DNA of 64,000 nucleotides from Escherichia coli (GCA_021307345.1 CP089930.1:2170001-2234000), one strand, 5' to 3'. Positions 29,297 to 39,039 are shown, counted from the stretch's first letter. A program made the numbers and translations. The notes: generated by a model not told the origin, from the sequence alone.

Positions 29297-30103
29297 TTAT
29301 CCGCGTGTTTTGCCGCCCGCAATGTTAGTGGTTACTCCGGTGATGTAGCTGGCGCGTTCAGACAGCAGATAACAAACAAAATCAGCGACTTCTGCTAATC
29401 TTCCGGCGCGCCCAATAGGAATGGCGTTTTTGGTATAGCCTTCACGCAGCTGCTCGACGGTGATATTGCGCGTCCACGCCAGCGCCTCTTCATATTCCGG
29501 CGTGCGTAGCCCGGTTTTTTCCAGAATCCCCGGCGCGATACCGACTACACGGATACCGTGTTTACCCAATTCTTTTGACCAGGATCGCGTGAAGCTATTA
29601 AGCGCGGCTTTGGTAGCGGCGTAACAGCTTTGGCCTTCTGAGCCTTCCAGTCCACTTTCTGAGGAAACATTCACAATCACGCCATCATGTTGTTTGACCA
29701 TCTGTCGCGCCACCGCCTGCGACATCAGAAAAACGCCTTTCTGGTTGATATTGACCATTTTTTCGAATGCAGCTTCGTTGAGTTCATACTGCCCGGCAGG
29801 CGCTTTCTCATCGACCAGTAGACGCGGGAAATTGACCCCGGCGTTATTGACCAGACCGTCGATGCGATCAAAACGCTGGATAATTTCCGCTACCGTATGA
29901 TTTACCTCTTTGGCGCTGGAAATATCGGTCGGCCAAAACTGATAGCCTTTATGACCTTCATATTGACCATCGCCACCGTGAATATCTACCATCTGTACAT
30001 TTGCGCCTTGTGCTAATAATTCCTCTACAATCGCCAGACCAATACCGGATGCGCCGCCGGTGACGATAATGATTTTATCCTGCAAATTTAACCACGTTTG
30101 CAT
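29297..30103 (-). CDS. sorD: D-glucitol-6-phosphate dehydrogenase
   Basis: 268 residues, short-chain dehydrogenase. TGGASGIG near residue 16 binds NAD, NNAG at about 87 and the Ser-Tyr-Lys site (NVSSESG then CYAATKAAL) is complete. It oxidises D-glucitol 6-phosphate made by SorE to fructose 6-phosphate, feeding glycolysis. First structural gene after sorC. Confidence 0.92.
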   Translation of the reverse strand: MQTWLNLQDKIIIVTGGASGIGLAIVEELLAQGANVQMVDIHGGDGQYEGHKGYQFWPTDISSAKEVNHTVAEIIQRFDRIDGLVNNAGVNFPRLLVDEKAPAGQYELNEAAFEKMVNINQKGVFLMSQAVARQMVKQHDGVIVNVSSESGLEGSEGQSCYAATKAALNSFTRSWSKELGKHGIRVVGIAPGILEKTGLRTPEYEEALAWTRNITVEQLREGYTKNAIPIGRAGRLAEVADFVCYLLSERASYITGVTTNIAGGKTRG

Positions 30104-30172
30104 AACAGACTCCTGATTTTAGATAATAGGGACCCGCCGTAATTTTTATTACGGTAAACATCGGGAAGATTT

Positions 30173-31120
30173 TTATTTCAGTAATAGTTCAGCTGTGCTG
30201 CTATTCGTTACCAGACAATTAATATATTTTCCACGCAGTGCACCAACAATTCCGCTGTATTTTTCTTCACTCATGGCAATGCCAATGGAATATCGTGCCT
30301 GCTTTAATTTATTCATTTCGATAGAGAGTGTTTTTTCGCTCATATTCGTTTCAACCATTGCGCCGTGAATATCAAAAAAGCGCGAGCAAATATCGCCAGC
30401 AACCTGGCGGGCATTCAGGTCGTCACTCTCTTCACCACCATAAAACGCATGCCAGTTAGCGCCGTCGCGAATGGCCGGTGAGCCAATTCCCACCAGGGCG
30501 ACATCCAGATTATCCCAGTAGGCAGAGATGGTTTTAAAGTGCTGAGACTGCATGATCCCATTACGAATTAATGGGTTATCCAGCAGAGCCGGAAAATCCG
30601 CGAGATGCGATTCCCCTTTCAGCTTCGCTGCCGCGCTGTAGGTTAATGTGTTTACATGATAGCGGCTTTCGAGTTTACCGGACGGTCCGCCAATAATTGG
30701 TACGCAGATTAACTGCCGCGATTGCCCCGCCTGCGGTAAGTTTTCAACCAGTGCGCTCACCGCGCGACCCCAGGAAAAACCGACAATATCGCCAGGCTCC
30801 AGCAAGCGATCCAGCAGTTGCGCGCCGTGTAACCCCATCATCGCCAGTTGAGTCTCTTCATCCTCATCATTTCCCGACACCACCACAACGTCTTTCAGGC
30901 CAAACTTTTGCTTCAGTTGCTGCTCCAGCCAGAGATTTTCGTTGTAGTCATAGTTGATGGCGATGGTGACAATTCCCTGATCGCGGCCTCGTTTAAGCAA
31001 GCGGCTGATGGTGGTGCGGTAAATACCCAGTTCGCGCGCAATTTGCGCCTGCGTCATATCCTGTTCGTAATAGAGTTGGGCAATCTTCACAATCAAACGG
31101 ATATCGTCACTGTTTTCCAT
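30173..31120 (-). CDS. sorC: Sorbose operon regulator SorC
   Basis: 315 residues from MENSDDIRLIVKIAQLYYEQ; the ORF extends 16 codons upstream but this ATG has the Shine-Dalgarno GGAGG. DeoR/SorC-type regulator: N-terminal helix-turn-helix (MTQAQIARELGIYRTTISRLLKRG, about 22-45) and a C-terminal sugar-phosphate-binding domain. In Klebsiella SorC acts as repressor and, with L-sorbose, activator of its own operon. First gene of the operon. Confidence 0.93.
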   Translation of the reverse strand: MENSDDIRLIVKIAQLYYEQDMTQAQIARELGIYRTTISRLLKRGRDQGIVTIAINYDYNENLWLEQQLKQKFGLKDVVVVSGNDEDEETQLAMMGLHGAQLLDRLLEPGDIVGFSWGRAVSALVENLPQAGQSRQLICVPIIGGPSGKLESRYHVNTLTYSAAAKLKGESHLADFPALLDNPLIRNGIMQSQHFKTISAYWDNLDVALVGIGSPAIRDGANWHAFYGGEESDDLNARQVAGDICSRFFDIHGAMVETNMSEKTLSIEMNKLKQARYSIGIAMSEEKYSGIVGALRGKYINCLVTNSSTAELLLK

Positions 31121-31468
31121 CGCCGCCTCCTGATTTTGCACATTTGTGCAAATACGCTTTTTAACCACTTGATCTGATATAACTCCATCATGGTGGCCTT
31201 TAAAAGTGATTTTTCACTCTTTGTTTGGGCTGGAATGGCGCTTTATCTTGCACATTTGTTTCTCTGCGTAGTAGTCGTCAGCACAGGTGTGCAAATATTC
31301 GTAATATATTGATTATCCTGGTTTTCGCCAGGCAAATTTGCATCGGGCTTCTGGTGACACTTTTGTGATAAAAGGCGCGGCAGATCACATTTAATTTCGA
31401 CGTTGCTGCATAACCCTGTTTTTCCCCGTTAAGAGGTACGGTATATTCCGCGTTTTACAGGAGAATTT
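31121..31468. promoter_or_regulatory. sor operon promoter and SorC-type repeats; rluF promoter
   Basis: This 348-bp gap between divergent sorC and rluF contains three copies of a short motif: TGCACATTTGTGCAAAT at 31138-31154, TTGCACATTTGTT at 31249-31261 and GGTGTGCAAAT at about 31286-31296. Repeats of this kind upstream of sorC are the likely SorC binding sites. The rluF side ends in an ACAGGAGAA Shine-Dalgarno. Confidence 0.65.
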
Positions 31469-32341
31469 ATGCTGCCCGACTCATCAGTCCGTTTAAATAA
31501 ATACATCAGCGAAAGCGGAATTTGCTCACGCCGCGAAGCGGATCGCTATATCGAGCAAGGCAATGTGTTCCTTAATGGCAAGCGTGCCACCATTGGCGAT
31601 CAGGTGAAACCCGGTGACGTTGTAAAAGTAAACGGTCAACTGATTGAGCCACGGGAAGCCGAAGATTTAGTGCTTATCGCCCTGAATAAACCTGTTGGCA
31701 TTGTCAGCACCACCGAAGATGGCGAGCGAGATAACATTGTCGATTTCGTTAATCACAGTAAACGCGTCTTCCCGATTGGTCGCCTGGATAAAGACTCTCA
31801 GGGACTGATTTTCCTCACCAATCACGGCGATCTGGTGAATAAGATCCTCCGTGCGGGTAATGACCATGAGAAAGAGTATCTGGTGACGGTGGATAAACCG
31901 ATTACCGATGAATTTATTCGTGGCATGGGCGCAGGCGTGCCGATCCTCGGGACGGTGACCAAAAAATGCAAAGTCAAAAAAGAAGCGCCATTTGTCTTTC
32001 GCATTACCCTGGTGCAGGGGCTGAACCGACAGATTCGTCGCATGTGTGAGCACTTTGGCTACGAAGTGAAGAAGTTGGAACGCACACGCATCATGAACGT
32101 CAGCTTAAGCGGCATTCCACTGGGCGAGTGGCGCGATTTAACTGACGATGAACTCATCGATCTTTTTAAGCTCATCGAAAATTCCTCTTCCGAGGCAAAA
32201 CCCAAAGCGAAGTCCAAACCGAAAACGGCGGGTATCAAGCGCCCGGTGGTGAAGATGGAAAAAACGGCGGAAAAAGGGAGTCGCCCGGCATCAAACGGTA
32301 AGCGTTTCACCTCGCCGGGGCGGAAGAAAAAAGGGCGTTAA
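31469..32341 (+). CDS. rluF: 23S rRNA pseudouridine(2604) synthase
   Basis: 290 residues. N-terminal S4 RNA-binding domain (about 7-65, [21 protein letters not shown]) and RsuA/RluB-type synthase domain with the catalytic Asp in the motif [10 protein letters not shown]. The Lys/Ala/Pro-rich tail (about 240-290) is basic and low in complexity. It makes pseudouridine 2604 in 23S rRNA and can modify tRNA-Tyr. Its stop abuts the convergent yjbD stop. Confidence 0.97.
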   Translation: MLPDSSVRLNKYISESGICSRREADRYIEQGNVFLNGKRATIGDQVKPGDVVKVNGQLIEPREAEDLVLIALNKPVGIVSTTEDGERDNIVDFVNHSKRVFPIGRLDKDSQGLIFLTNHGDLVNKILRAGNDHEKEYLVTVDKPITDEFIRGMGAGVPILGTVTKKCKVKKEAPFVFRITLVQGLNRQIRRMCEHFGYEVKKLERTRIMNVSLSGIPLGEWRDLTDDELIDLFKLIENSSSEAKPKAKSKPKTAGIKRPVVKMEKTAEKGSRPASNGKRFTSPGRKKKGR

Positions 32342-32614
32342 TCAGCGTCTGCCGCGCGTCGATGTATTTGCCGACCAACTGAATGACGCTTCAGGGTCCG
32401 GTTTGTAAGCCTGCTTTTTCTTCAACTGGCGGGCTTTTTTCGCCTCAGCCTCACGCTCAACCATCAGCTTATCAATGTACTCTTTTTTAATGCTGTTGGT
32501 TTCGGCATTGGTCAACACACGACCATGCGCAATACGCGCCCGATCCAGTAGCGTCTTTAATTCGCGCTGTTCACGCTCGGTCATCTCTTTTTGTGTAATA
32601 CGGGGGAGTGCCAT
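32342..32614 (-). CDS. yjbD: DUF3811 family protein YjbD
   Basis: 90 residues, highly charged (E, R, K), with no membrane segment and a probable helical middle (TEREQRELKTLLDRARIAHG). Function unknown. In K-12 lysC follows; here about 17.5 kb of foreign DNA comes between. Confidence 0.93.
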   Translation of the reverse strand: MALPRITQKEMTEREQRELKTLLDRARIAHGRVLTNAETNSIKKEYIDKLMVEREAEAKKARQLKKKQAYKPDPEASFSWSANTSTRGRR

Positions 32615-32777
32615 GATGGTGCCCTCAGTGAGCCAGAATGTTCAGTGTACGGGAATTTACCCCAGAGCAGAATAGGAGAATGAGTCAGGATGTTTTTTTT
32701 TGAAAAAATTATCCATTTGACTGTTTCTTTTAATTCGTGGCTTCAGATCTGGTTGTGATTTTAGGATAAACAGTAAT

Positions 32778-32808
32778 ATACCGGGCATACAGCCCGGTAT
32801 TGTTTTTA
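32778..32808. terminator. Hairpin after the glycosyltransferase gene
   Basis: ATACCGGGC-ATACA-GCCCGGTAT stem followed on the plus strand by TGTTTTTATC; on the minus strand it lies about 60 bp after the glycosyltransferase stop. Probably works as a terminator in one or both directions. Its core resembles the hairpin at 34491-34509. Confidence 0.75.
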
Positions 32809-32855
32809 TCCATATCAGTAATATTTTTTTCAAAATAAAATTCGTCACTAAAGTT

Positions 32856-34007
32856 CTAATTAGAGCAGTCAAACCAATTGCTAATTACAGTTTCAAACTT
32901 GTGAGTAACTTGCCACCATAAATAATTTTCTAGGACAAATTGTTTTCCGTGATGGGCAATACTAAGTAAATCAGGATTGTTAAGTGTTTTTTCTATATCC
33001 ACAGCAATCGTTTCTGGTGTCATCGGCTCTTGCAGGTGATAGCCAGTATCTTTATCTTTTACAAATTCTATCATTCCACCTCGAGTACTCACCAGTACAG
33101 GTTTACCTGCGCTCATAGCTTCTATTGCCACCATACAAAATGGCTCCTGAAATTGAGATGGAATAACAACTAAATCAGCCAAAGAATAATAGCGATGCAT
33201 TTCCTCAGGAGCGACACCTCCTAACATATGGCAGTGTGAACCTAGTTGTTTTGCTAATTCTCGAATTTTCTGTTGGTAAATTCCTTTTTCCCCCTTACTT
33301 TTGCTCGCATAATCCCCTATAACAACCAGTTCTATATCATCACGGGTTCTGATGAGTAGTTCAAACGCCTGTAAAAGTAACATCAATCCTTTTTCAGGAG
33401 ATATTCTTCCCGCATAAAATACAATCTTCTTGTCAGGGGGTATGTTCAGTTCAGAACTGTTGATTTTTACATGGTGCTTATCCGTATTATATGGATCTGT
33501 TCCATTTGGGACTATAGCGATATCTGCATCAGGAAGAAACCCCTGATAATAGTCTTTTAAATAGTTACTGGGGACGAGCATTTTGACATTAACATCCATT
33601 CCTTTTGGCTCATAAGCGTTATGCATATGCATCACTATTTTTGCATGAGGTGAACGCTCACGAATCTGGCGATATAATTTCATGCTATTATGTACAACGA
33701 TTACACTGTTATCCGTAATATTGAAATCGTTAGCGACATTCAAAATTCGTTGAGAATAAGGCAGGGGATCTATACGCGTCAATTTCTGAAATATGCGTTT
33801 ATAAATTCGACTGAACCCGATGCGATGAATTGAGCATCGTTCACTGACAGTGGTGATATCAGAATAACCTTCTTCTTTTATACAAACAATTCTATTCGGT
33901 ATTCTTGTCATCTTAGCAACCTGATAAATCCAGGTTTCTACAGCAGCTGCGCAACGTGGAGGAATGGAAAAAATTGGCGTAACAGTGAAAATTATTTTAT
34001 CAACCAT
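32856..34007 (-). CDS. WaaK/RfaK-like LPS core glycosyltransferase (GT4)
   Basis: 383 residues. From memory it resembles Salmonella RfaK / E. coli WaaK, the UDP-GlcNAc transferase of the outer LPS core: N-terminal IIFTVTPIFSIPPR and AAAVETWIYQVAK, then LDPLPYSQRI-like sequence, and SVIVVHNSMKLYRQIRERSP. The GT-B C-terminal half has GRISPEKGL and the E-x7-E motif in EPFCMVAIEAM. It is outside the waa locus, and its base composition is clearly AT-richer than its neighbours, as for waa genes, which suggests transfer. It lies beside the tail genes on the same strand but beyond their terminator. Likely inner-membrane-associated, acting on lipid A-core. Acceptor and donor cannot be told from sequence alone. 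Confidence 0.85.
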   Translation of the reverse strand: MVDKIIFTVTPIFSIPPRCAAAVETWIYQVAKMTRIPNRIVCIKEEGYSDITTVSERCSIHRIGFSRIYKRIFQKLTRIDPLPYSQRILNVANDFNITDNSVIVVHNSMKLYRQIRERSPHAKIVMHMHNAYEPKGMDVNVKMLVPSNYLKDYYQGFLPDADIAIVPNGTDPYNTDKHHVKINSSELNIPPDKKIVFYAGRISPEKGLMLLLQAFELLIRTRDDIELVVIGDYASKSKGEKGIYQQKIRELAKQLGSHCHMLGGVAPEEMHRYYSLADLVVIPSQFQEPFCMVAIEAMSAGKPVLVSTRGGMIEFVKDKDTGYHLQEPMTPETIAVDIEKTLNNPDLLSIAHHGKQFVLENYLWWQVTHKFETVISNWFDCSN

Positions 34008-34490
34008 GACGTATTATCCTTTCTATTGTTATTTTGCTTTATTGAATTTTTATAAGCAAATGAGGAATCAGTGTATATGCATAGTATGTGAATGTTATCC
34101 TACTTAAGCCTCTATCTTTGTGGCGTGCCAGCGGCAACGTGTTATCTGACTCATTTTTATTAGTGATAACCTTACTTTTCCAGAGGAGTGAGATAGTAAA
34201 CACGCTGTTTCCTCGCATCGTCTATGAGGGTATCAAAAGGACAAACTATATTTGAAGTGATTTATAACGCAATATATTTATGTTTAAAAATTGCTTTTAT
34301 TCTTCACGTGAATGCTTTGTTTGGGATGATATTTTTTATAAATATGTTATACCTAATTCTAAATAGCCAAGCGGAATAGTTCTCCATTTTCGGTCAGCCC
34401 TTTCGGGGTAAGGCACAGAGACCATTTTCTCTGTCTAACCGTGCTTGCATTGGGGAGGTGTCCATATAAGCTATTTAGAGTATATAAGGA
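34008..34490. other. Non-coding gap with an inverted repeat and small hairpins
   Basis: No convincing gene. AT-rich sequence near 34010-34080 may hold the glycosyltransferase promoter (AAAGGA Shine-Dalgarno before its ATG). A 10-bp inverted repeat, TCTAAATAGC at 34358-34367 and GCTATTTAGA at 34470-34479, encloses about 100 bp that contains two further small stem-loops (CCCTTTCGGGG; ACAGAGA...TCTCTGT). That segment could be a structured RNA or a miniature element. Confidence 0.5.
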
Positions 34491-34509
34491 ACCGGGCATT
34501 GTGCCCGGT
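34491..34509 (-). terminator. Terminator-like hairpin after the tail operon
   Basis: On the minus strand ACCGGGC-ACAAT-GCCCGGT begins six bases after the stop of the last tail-operon gene and is followed by TCCTTATAT, a weak T-rich stretch. Confidence 0.72.
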
Positions 34510-34514
34510 GTGAT

Positions 34515-34970
34515 TTACGGATGGGATTGCCAGCTACTTACTAAGGCATACAGGTGATTTGGTGAGTATCGCCAGCTGTCTTTTAATTGCAGGAATTCAG
34601 CACAAAATTCACTGCAAAACAGGTGATCGCACTGTTCTTTATTGCCGGTGATAATTCCTAAGGCTCCGCGCCAGTCGTATTTTTTGCCATCATGTTTATG
34701 GAAAAACGTTTCCACGTCCTGAAGGCAGGCCTGGAGCGGCAGCATATCCCACTTATCTGGCGGTAAAGGCATTATCTTTCCCCGAACGCCGCGATCGCGT
34801 AGTGATGCAGAGTAACAAAGGTAACTCTTTTCACCATGCTTAACGGCTAATTCACAGTGGGAATAACTACCACGTGTCACTTTACGGGTAAGCCAGTCAG
34901 CCAGTCGGGCAACACCACGGTGCTCTGTTCGACCCTTATAACAAGCGAGCCAGACAGTGGTTTTACTCAT
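34515..34970 (-). CDS. Permuted papain-like (YebB/YiiX-type) protein
   Basis: 151 residues. His38 in GSYSHCEL comes before Cys119 in LFCSEFC, the circularly permuted order of NlpC/P60-like YaeF/YiiX/YebB enzymes. No signal peptide or membrane segment is seen. Such proteins occur in phage tail regions and are sometimes misnamed as enoyl-CoA hydratases. It overlaps the fibre-chaperone gene by four bases and ends the tail operon. It might cleave peptide or amide bonds during particle entry or assembly, but no role is established. Confidence 0.75.
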   Translation of the reverse strand: MSKTTVWLACYKGRTEHRGVARLADWLTRKVTRGSYSHCELAVKHGEKSYLCYSASLRDRGVRGKIMPLPPDKWDMLPLQACLQDVETFFHKHDGKKYDWRGALGIITGNKEQCDHLFCSEFCAEFLQLKDSWRYSPNHLYALVSSWQSHP

Positions 34971-35674
34971 GGTTGCCAGCCTGTGGAGTAATCGTAGTCG
35001 AGCACCGCCTGAATATCGTCCAGTGCTTCCACCGCCGCGATATGGTGCTGGGCGTTGGCGAATAAGCGCATATCGTGATCCATTGTTACCGATTCAAACT
35101 GGGCGGCGATTTCGTTGGTTAACTCGATCAGACCGTCATTTTTAGTTTTCCACATTAAACCTGGCGGAATTTTTTTCTCCGCTCCCATTTTAGTGAGTGA
35201 AAGCTGTTGGATACGGCTATTTGTATCACTGTGGAAGTGATGGTCGTTGATGATGATGTAGTTGGTTTTGATGGTATCGCGTTGATTTTTGATTGCAGAG
35301 TATTTCGCCTCTTTAGCATCGGTTATAGATGGTTGCCATTTTTCACCATCCCAACGTTCAAAAGAACCTGATGGGGCAATGATGGTGACAGTTTCAGGTA
35401 ATTGACCCAATTCTTGAATAATAAGCTGACTACCATCAACTTTGTTATAAACAGTTTGCCCGCGATGATCTTCAATGAGCTCCCATTTTTCATTCACCCA
35501 AACAGGAGTAAAACCTGAAACCTTTTCGGGTGGTGAATTTAATGTGCAATGATTTGGCAAACCTGTATTAGGTGCAATGTATGCATCAGACTCACCGATA
35601 TATTCTTGGGTGTCTTGTGAAAAATTATAAACAGTCAGTATTTGAGCTTCATCGGAAAATGTAAAAGTATTCAT
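34967..35674 (-). CDS. Tail fibre assembly chaperone (Tfa)
   Basis: 235 residues. N-terminal Tfa-like part ([17 protein letters not shown] and a middle [24 protein letters not shown] segment) followed by a DUF4376-type C-terminal part (about 125-235; [16 protein letters not shown]-like with [17 protein letters not shown]). Tfa proteins trimerise and fold the adjacent fibre. It overlaps the fibre gene by four bases, which is the expected pairing. Confidence 0.9.
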   Translation of the reverse strand: MNTFTFSDEAQILTVYNFSQDTQEYIGESDAYIAPNTGLPNHCTLNSPPEKVSGFTPVWVNEKWELIEDHRGQTVYNKVDGSQLIIQELGQLPETVTIIAPSGSFERWDGEKWQPSITDAKEAKYSAIKNQRDTIKTNYIIINDHHFHSDTNSRIQQLSLTKMGAEKKIPPGLMWKTKNDGLIELTNEIAAQFESVTMDHDMRLFANAQHHIAAVEALDDIQAVLDYDYSTGWQP

Positions 35675-37296
35675 GCTAGTCTCACAATATAATTGAATGC
35701 GATATTTTTAACGGTGTTTTCGGTATTGCCGGTATTATTAATGGTTATAGAGTGGTTATGGGCCCCAAGTGCAATTGAATGTGAATGGGTACCAATTGAA
35801 AGTTCATGTGTATGGCTACCCAATGCGATAGTATGTGCATGGATACCAATGGCTGTAGTATGAGAGTGATCACCTACTGCATCGGTATTAACAAAATCAT
35901 AACGAGAGTCACCGATAGAATCAGCGGTTAGTGCATTGCCACCGTAATCAGCATCACCTTTACATGTTATTTGATGTGAATGGCCACCTGTGCTGGTCGA
36001 CGATTTACTTCCGTGATTGAACGACGATGTTGTCTTAGAGCCAAGATCAGAGGCAGATACCGTTTTGTTTCCAAAATCAAAAGATGATGTTGCTTTTGTC
36101 CCTAAATCCGTACTAGAAATACTGCCCGTATGGTTGTGCGATTTAACCCCATCCAGTTCAGTAGATAATATATTACGCCCACTGCTGGTTTTCCCTTTAA
36201 TTATCCATCCACGCATATCAGGGATGACGCCAGACGGATATGCAATTGCCAGTTTGGGATATGAGGCTTTATTAAATGTCTGACCTGTCATCAGGGCGTA
36301 GCCAGAAGGTACAGAATCAGACGGCCAAGGAATAGGCATCCCTACAGGGCAGCTTTCCGCAGCACTAGCCTTATCATACGCCGCCTTCACCGCACTCGGC
36401 GTAGCCGCCTCCGTCGTACTGTTGCTATCCGTCGCATTACTAAGCTTCACAATCCCTTTTTGTGTCAGGGTGCCGTCCGGAATACCCGTAATCTGCCCCC
36501 AGGGGTGTGTATGACTACCCGCAGCCTTACCGTTCGCCAGGTCATACGCCGCCTTCACCGCGCTCGGTGTCGCCGCCTCTGTCGTGCTGGTGCTATTGGT
36601 CGCGTTATTAAGCTTCACAATCCCTTTTTGCGTCAGCGTACCATCCGGTATATCAGTAATCTGACTCCAGGTATGACGATGATTTCGAGCCTCAATCATT
36701 GCCGCTTTCACCGCTTTTGGCGTAGCCGCTTTGGTTTCGTCATCACTGTCAGTGGCGTTACTTAACTGCGTAAAGCCTTTTTGCGATAACGTAGCATCAG
36801 GGTGATTAGTCGAACGTTCATGTTCATCCAGTTGCGAATCAACATAATCCCGTGTTGCCAGCACAATACTGGGATCAACGGTGAGCGTTACCGCTGCCGT
36901 ATTGGAAACTTCCATAATGAGACGAATGCAAACTTGCTTACCGCTGCCGCCGGGTAATAGCGGTTTATACGACTCCGGGAATTTACCGATAGCAATGAGT
37001 TCACCATCGGTATCAAAAACACCGACTTCACGTACATACCAGCCGCCGATATTTTCTGGCAGTACAAGTTCCGCAATTAACCAGTTAGGATTATTGGGCG
37101 CAACTGTTAATGTATTTAAATCACCGCGCCATACTTCATGGCGTAATTTAGTTTGGCTGACGGTGGGTTCATAATATTGCCCTCCGCTGTCGCCAACAGC
37201 CATTTTTTGTAGATGAAGCTGTTTTTTATCCGCCAGGGCATTGGCAATTTTTGCCATCCCTCTGTCAGTGAGTAGAGTATAAAACTCATTATCCAT
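35671..37296 (-). CDS. Tail fibre protein (P2 gpH-like, collar domain)
   Basis: 541 residues. N-terminal P2-type attachment domain (about 1-165, [18 protein letters not shown]), then three copies of a roughly 40-residue repeat with [10 protein letters not shown] and [12 protein letters not shown], then a phage collar domain (about 310-370, [12 protein letters not shown] to [11 protein letters not shown]). The C-terminal third has many His-x-His pairs ([22 protein letters not shown]) typical of metal-threaded trimeric needle tips, and ends NYIVRLA. The fibre sets the host range; the likely receptor is LPS. No fibre-inversion system is seen nearby. Confidence 0.92.
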   Translation of the reverse strand: MDNEFYTLLTDRGMAKIANALADKKQLHLQKMAVGDSGGQYYEPTVSQTKLRHEVWRGDLNTLTVAPNNPNWLIAELVLPENIGGWYVREVGVFDTDGELIAIGKFPESYKPLLPGGSGKQVCIRLIMEVSNTAAVTLTVDPSIVLATRDYVDSQLDEHERSTNHPDATLSQKGFTQLSNATDSDDETKAATPKAVKAAMIEARNHRHTWSQITDIPDGTLTQKGIVKLNNATNSTSTTEAATPSAVKAAYDLANGKAAGSHTHPWGQITGIPDGTLTQKGIVKLSNATDSNSTTEAATPSAVKAAYDKASAAESCPVGMPIPWPSDSVPSGYALMTGQTFNKASYPKLAIAYPSGVIPDMRGWIIKGKTSSGRNILSTELDGVKSHNHTGSISSTDLGTKATSSFDFGNKTVSASDLGSKTTSSFNHGSKSSTSTGGHSHQITCKGDADYGGNALTADSIGDSRYDFVNTDAVGDHSHTTAIGIHAHTIALGSHTHELSIGTHSHSIALGAHNHSITINNTGNTENTVKNIAFNYIVRLA

Positions 37297-37298
37297 AA

Positions 37299-37931
37299 TT
37301 ACTCCGGGTAAATATATGTAATTTCAAGGCTCCATTGCCCTGCTCCGTAATAGATTGATGTGTTTTGCTGTACTTCCCGTATCTGGAAAGGTAAAACCGT
37401 CGTCAGTTCACCACCATAAAGCGCACAGCCAATAACAGGAATAGCACTTTGGTTAATGATCCAGACGATTAATGCTTCCAGTTTTGAACGTGTATTTTTA
37501 TATTCATGAATGAGTTCTACCAGATTATTGAAAAGGTTTTCATCCATGCCTTTATCCACCAGCTCTATATCAACCTTAAAAAAATAAGCCTTCCCCTCAT
37601 ATTCAAACCATTCTGAAATAGTTCCTGGTAGAGAAAGTATTTCCAGTACCCGCCGTACCGCCCAAATCGTTCCTTTATATTTATGCAGCTCAATGGCTTG
37701 CTTAATTAACTCTCGCTTCTCCCGTTCATCAGTGGTAAATAACCAACCTTCCAGCCCCTGAACGTGAAATTGTTCTGCAAGGGCAGGTAATGCCGAAGCA
37801 TCAACCAGGTCTACCAGATAAACCATCAACGCCGTCAGATCGAGTTGGGCAAAACGCTCGGCGGCGATATTTGCCAGAGTTGAAAAACGCTCATCGCTGG
37901 CAAGCGGCGGTGGCGGCAGCAATTTATCCAT
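37299..37931 (-). CDS. Baseplate wedge protein, P2 gpI-like
   Basis: 210 residues from the ATG at 37931 with GGAG six bases upstream; a TTG five codons earlier is less likely. Tail_P2_I family: the motif [13 protein letters not shown]...[16 protein letters not shown]. is characteristic. Joins gpJ and fibre to the baseplate. Overlaps gpJ by eight bases, and the fibre start lies two bases after its stop. Confidence 0.92.
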   Translation of the reverse strand: MDKLLPPPPLASDERFSTLANIAAERFAQLDLTALMVYLVDLVDASALPALAEQFHVQGLEGWLFTTDEREKRELIKQAIELHKYKGTIWAVRRVLEILSLPGTISEWFEYEGKAYFFKVDIELVDKGMDENLFNNLVELIHEYKNTRSKLEALIVWIINQSAIPVIGCALYGGELTTVLPFQIREVQQNTSIYYGAGQWSLEITYIYPE

Positions 37932-39039
37932 CGCTGACTCCGGCAATCGTGACGTCTATCGCGGTGCATTCCGCCCACTCATGCGCCCGCAAAATACGTT
38001 TTGTGGGCATGTTCAGCACAACGTCATAGACGCCATCGACCTGCAATACTTTGATTATCTGGTTTGGCACAATGTCCTGTCCCAGATGTGTCTGCCGCTG
38101 TTGCGTCCAGAGGCTAATTGCTTTACGCGCCGCAGCCAGCGTTGTCTCCTGATCGGCAGTGGTAAACAGTGTGAGCTGCGCACGGATCTCATACGGCACC
38201 CTAACGGCGCATTTCGCACTTACTTTGTCGGTCAGCGGACGTTTTTTCTCCTTACTAACCTCCAGTTCAATTTGCGCGAGCAGTTCCACGCCCGGCATAC
38301 CATTCAGCGTTAGCGGGTAGATCTCCACGCAGCCTTCTGGTAATCCTTCGTCCGGCCCCAGGACCGCAACGTCAATAATCGACTGGCTTACGGAAAGCGT
38401 ATGAAAGCGGTAGGCACCATAGCTACCCGCATTACTGAAACTTTCCGGCGCCAGTTGGATCCGTTGGCGCAGTGCGTCATCACTCTCTTCACCGCAGCCG
38501 CCCGTTGAAGCAGTCAGGTTGGTTACGTTGATATCGTAATAACCAATCCTGTCAACAAGGGCGCTAATTTGTGCAGGCTGCCAGCCATTGCCCGCTTCGC
38601 CTGTTGTCAGACTGGTGGCGGGAACGGCGATATGCAAACTTCCCGCCGGAATCAGAACATCTTCATCGGTAGCAAACATCACGCTGTCAGAGGCGCTGGC
38701 TCGTGTTCCTTGGGGGATCAGGATGTTGCTTGTATACGCATTGACTACCGAAAACTGCAACGTCGTTTTTGCTGGCTGCGCAGGTAAGCGGTGAACGCCC
38801 ACCAGTTCCCCTAAATAATCCAGCATTGGCGCGCGGGAATACGCGACCAGGTTCTGTTTCGCCGCTTCCTGAATGGCGATGCGTACAAGGTTTTCACGAT
38901 AGGCAAAAAGGTCAATCAGCAACCGCTCGGCCTGTGCCGGGTAGAGCTTTTTGCCGCTGGCATCTTCGTACTGCGCAATCATCTCGCTGGTAATTTGCGC
39001 AGGATCGCGGTCAATAAAATTGGGTTCGGCTATCGCCAT
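37924..39039 (-). CDS. Baseplate J-like protein (P2 gpJ)
   Basis: 371 residues, Baseplate_J family. Contains AYRENLVRIAIQEAAKQNLVA near residue 47, the central LIPQGTR.. segment and the STGGCGEESDDALRQRI motif at about 180, all typical of gpJ. It forms the outer edge of the wedge. Overlaps gpW by 10 bases. Confidence 0.93.
   Translation of the reverse strand: MAIAEPNFIDRDPAQITSEMIAQYEDASGKKLYPAQAERLLIDLFAYRENLVRIAIQEAAKQNLVAYSRAPMLDYLGELVGVHRLPAQPAKTTLQFSVVNAYTSNILIPQGTRASASDSVMFATDEDVLIPAGSLHIAVPATSLTTGEAGNGWQPAQISALVDRIGYYDINVTNLTASTGGCGEESDDALRQRIQLAPESFSNAGSYGAYRFHTLSVSQSIIDVAVLGPDEGLPEGCVEIYPLTLNGMPGVELLAQIELEVSKEKKRPLTDKVSAKCAVRVPYEIRAQLTLFTTADQETTLAAARKAISLWTQQRQTHLGQDIVPNQIIKVLQVDGVYDVVLNMPTKRILRAHEWAECTAIDVTIAGVSDG

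Noticed and set aside
32615-32777. Possible attachment site after yjbD
   Set aside because: No direct repeat with the lysC-side edge could be recognised by eye, and there is no integrase; not called.
36360-36680. Spaced repeats in the fibre gene resembling a repeat array
   Set aside because: They encode in-frame protein repeats (GIVKL...[12 protein letters not shown]); not CRISPR, no spacers or cas genes.
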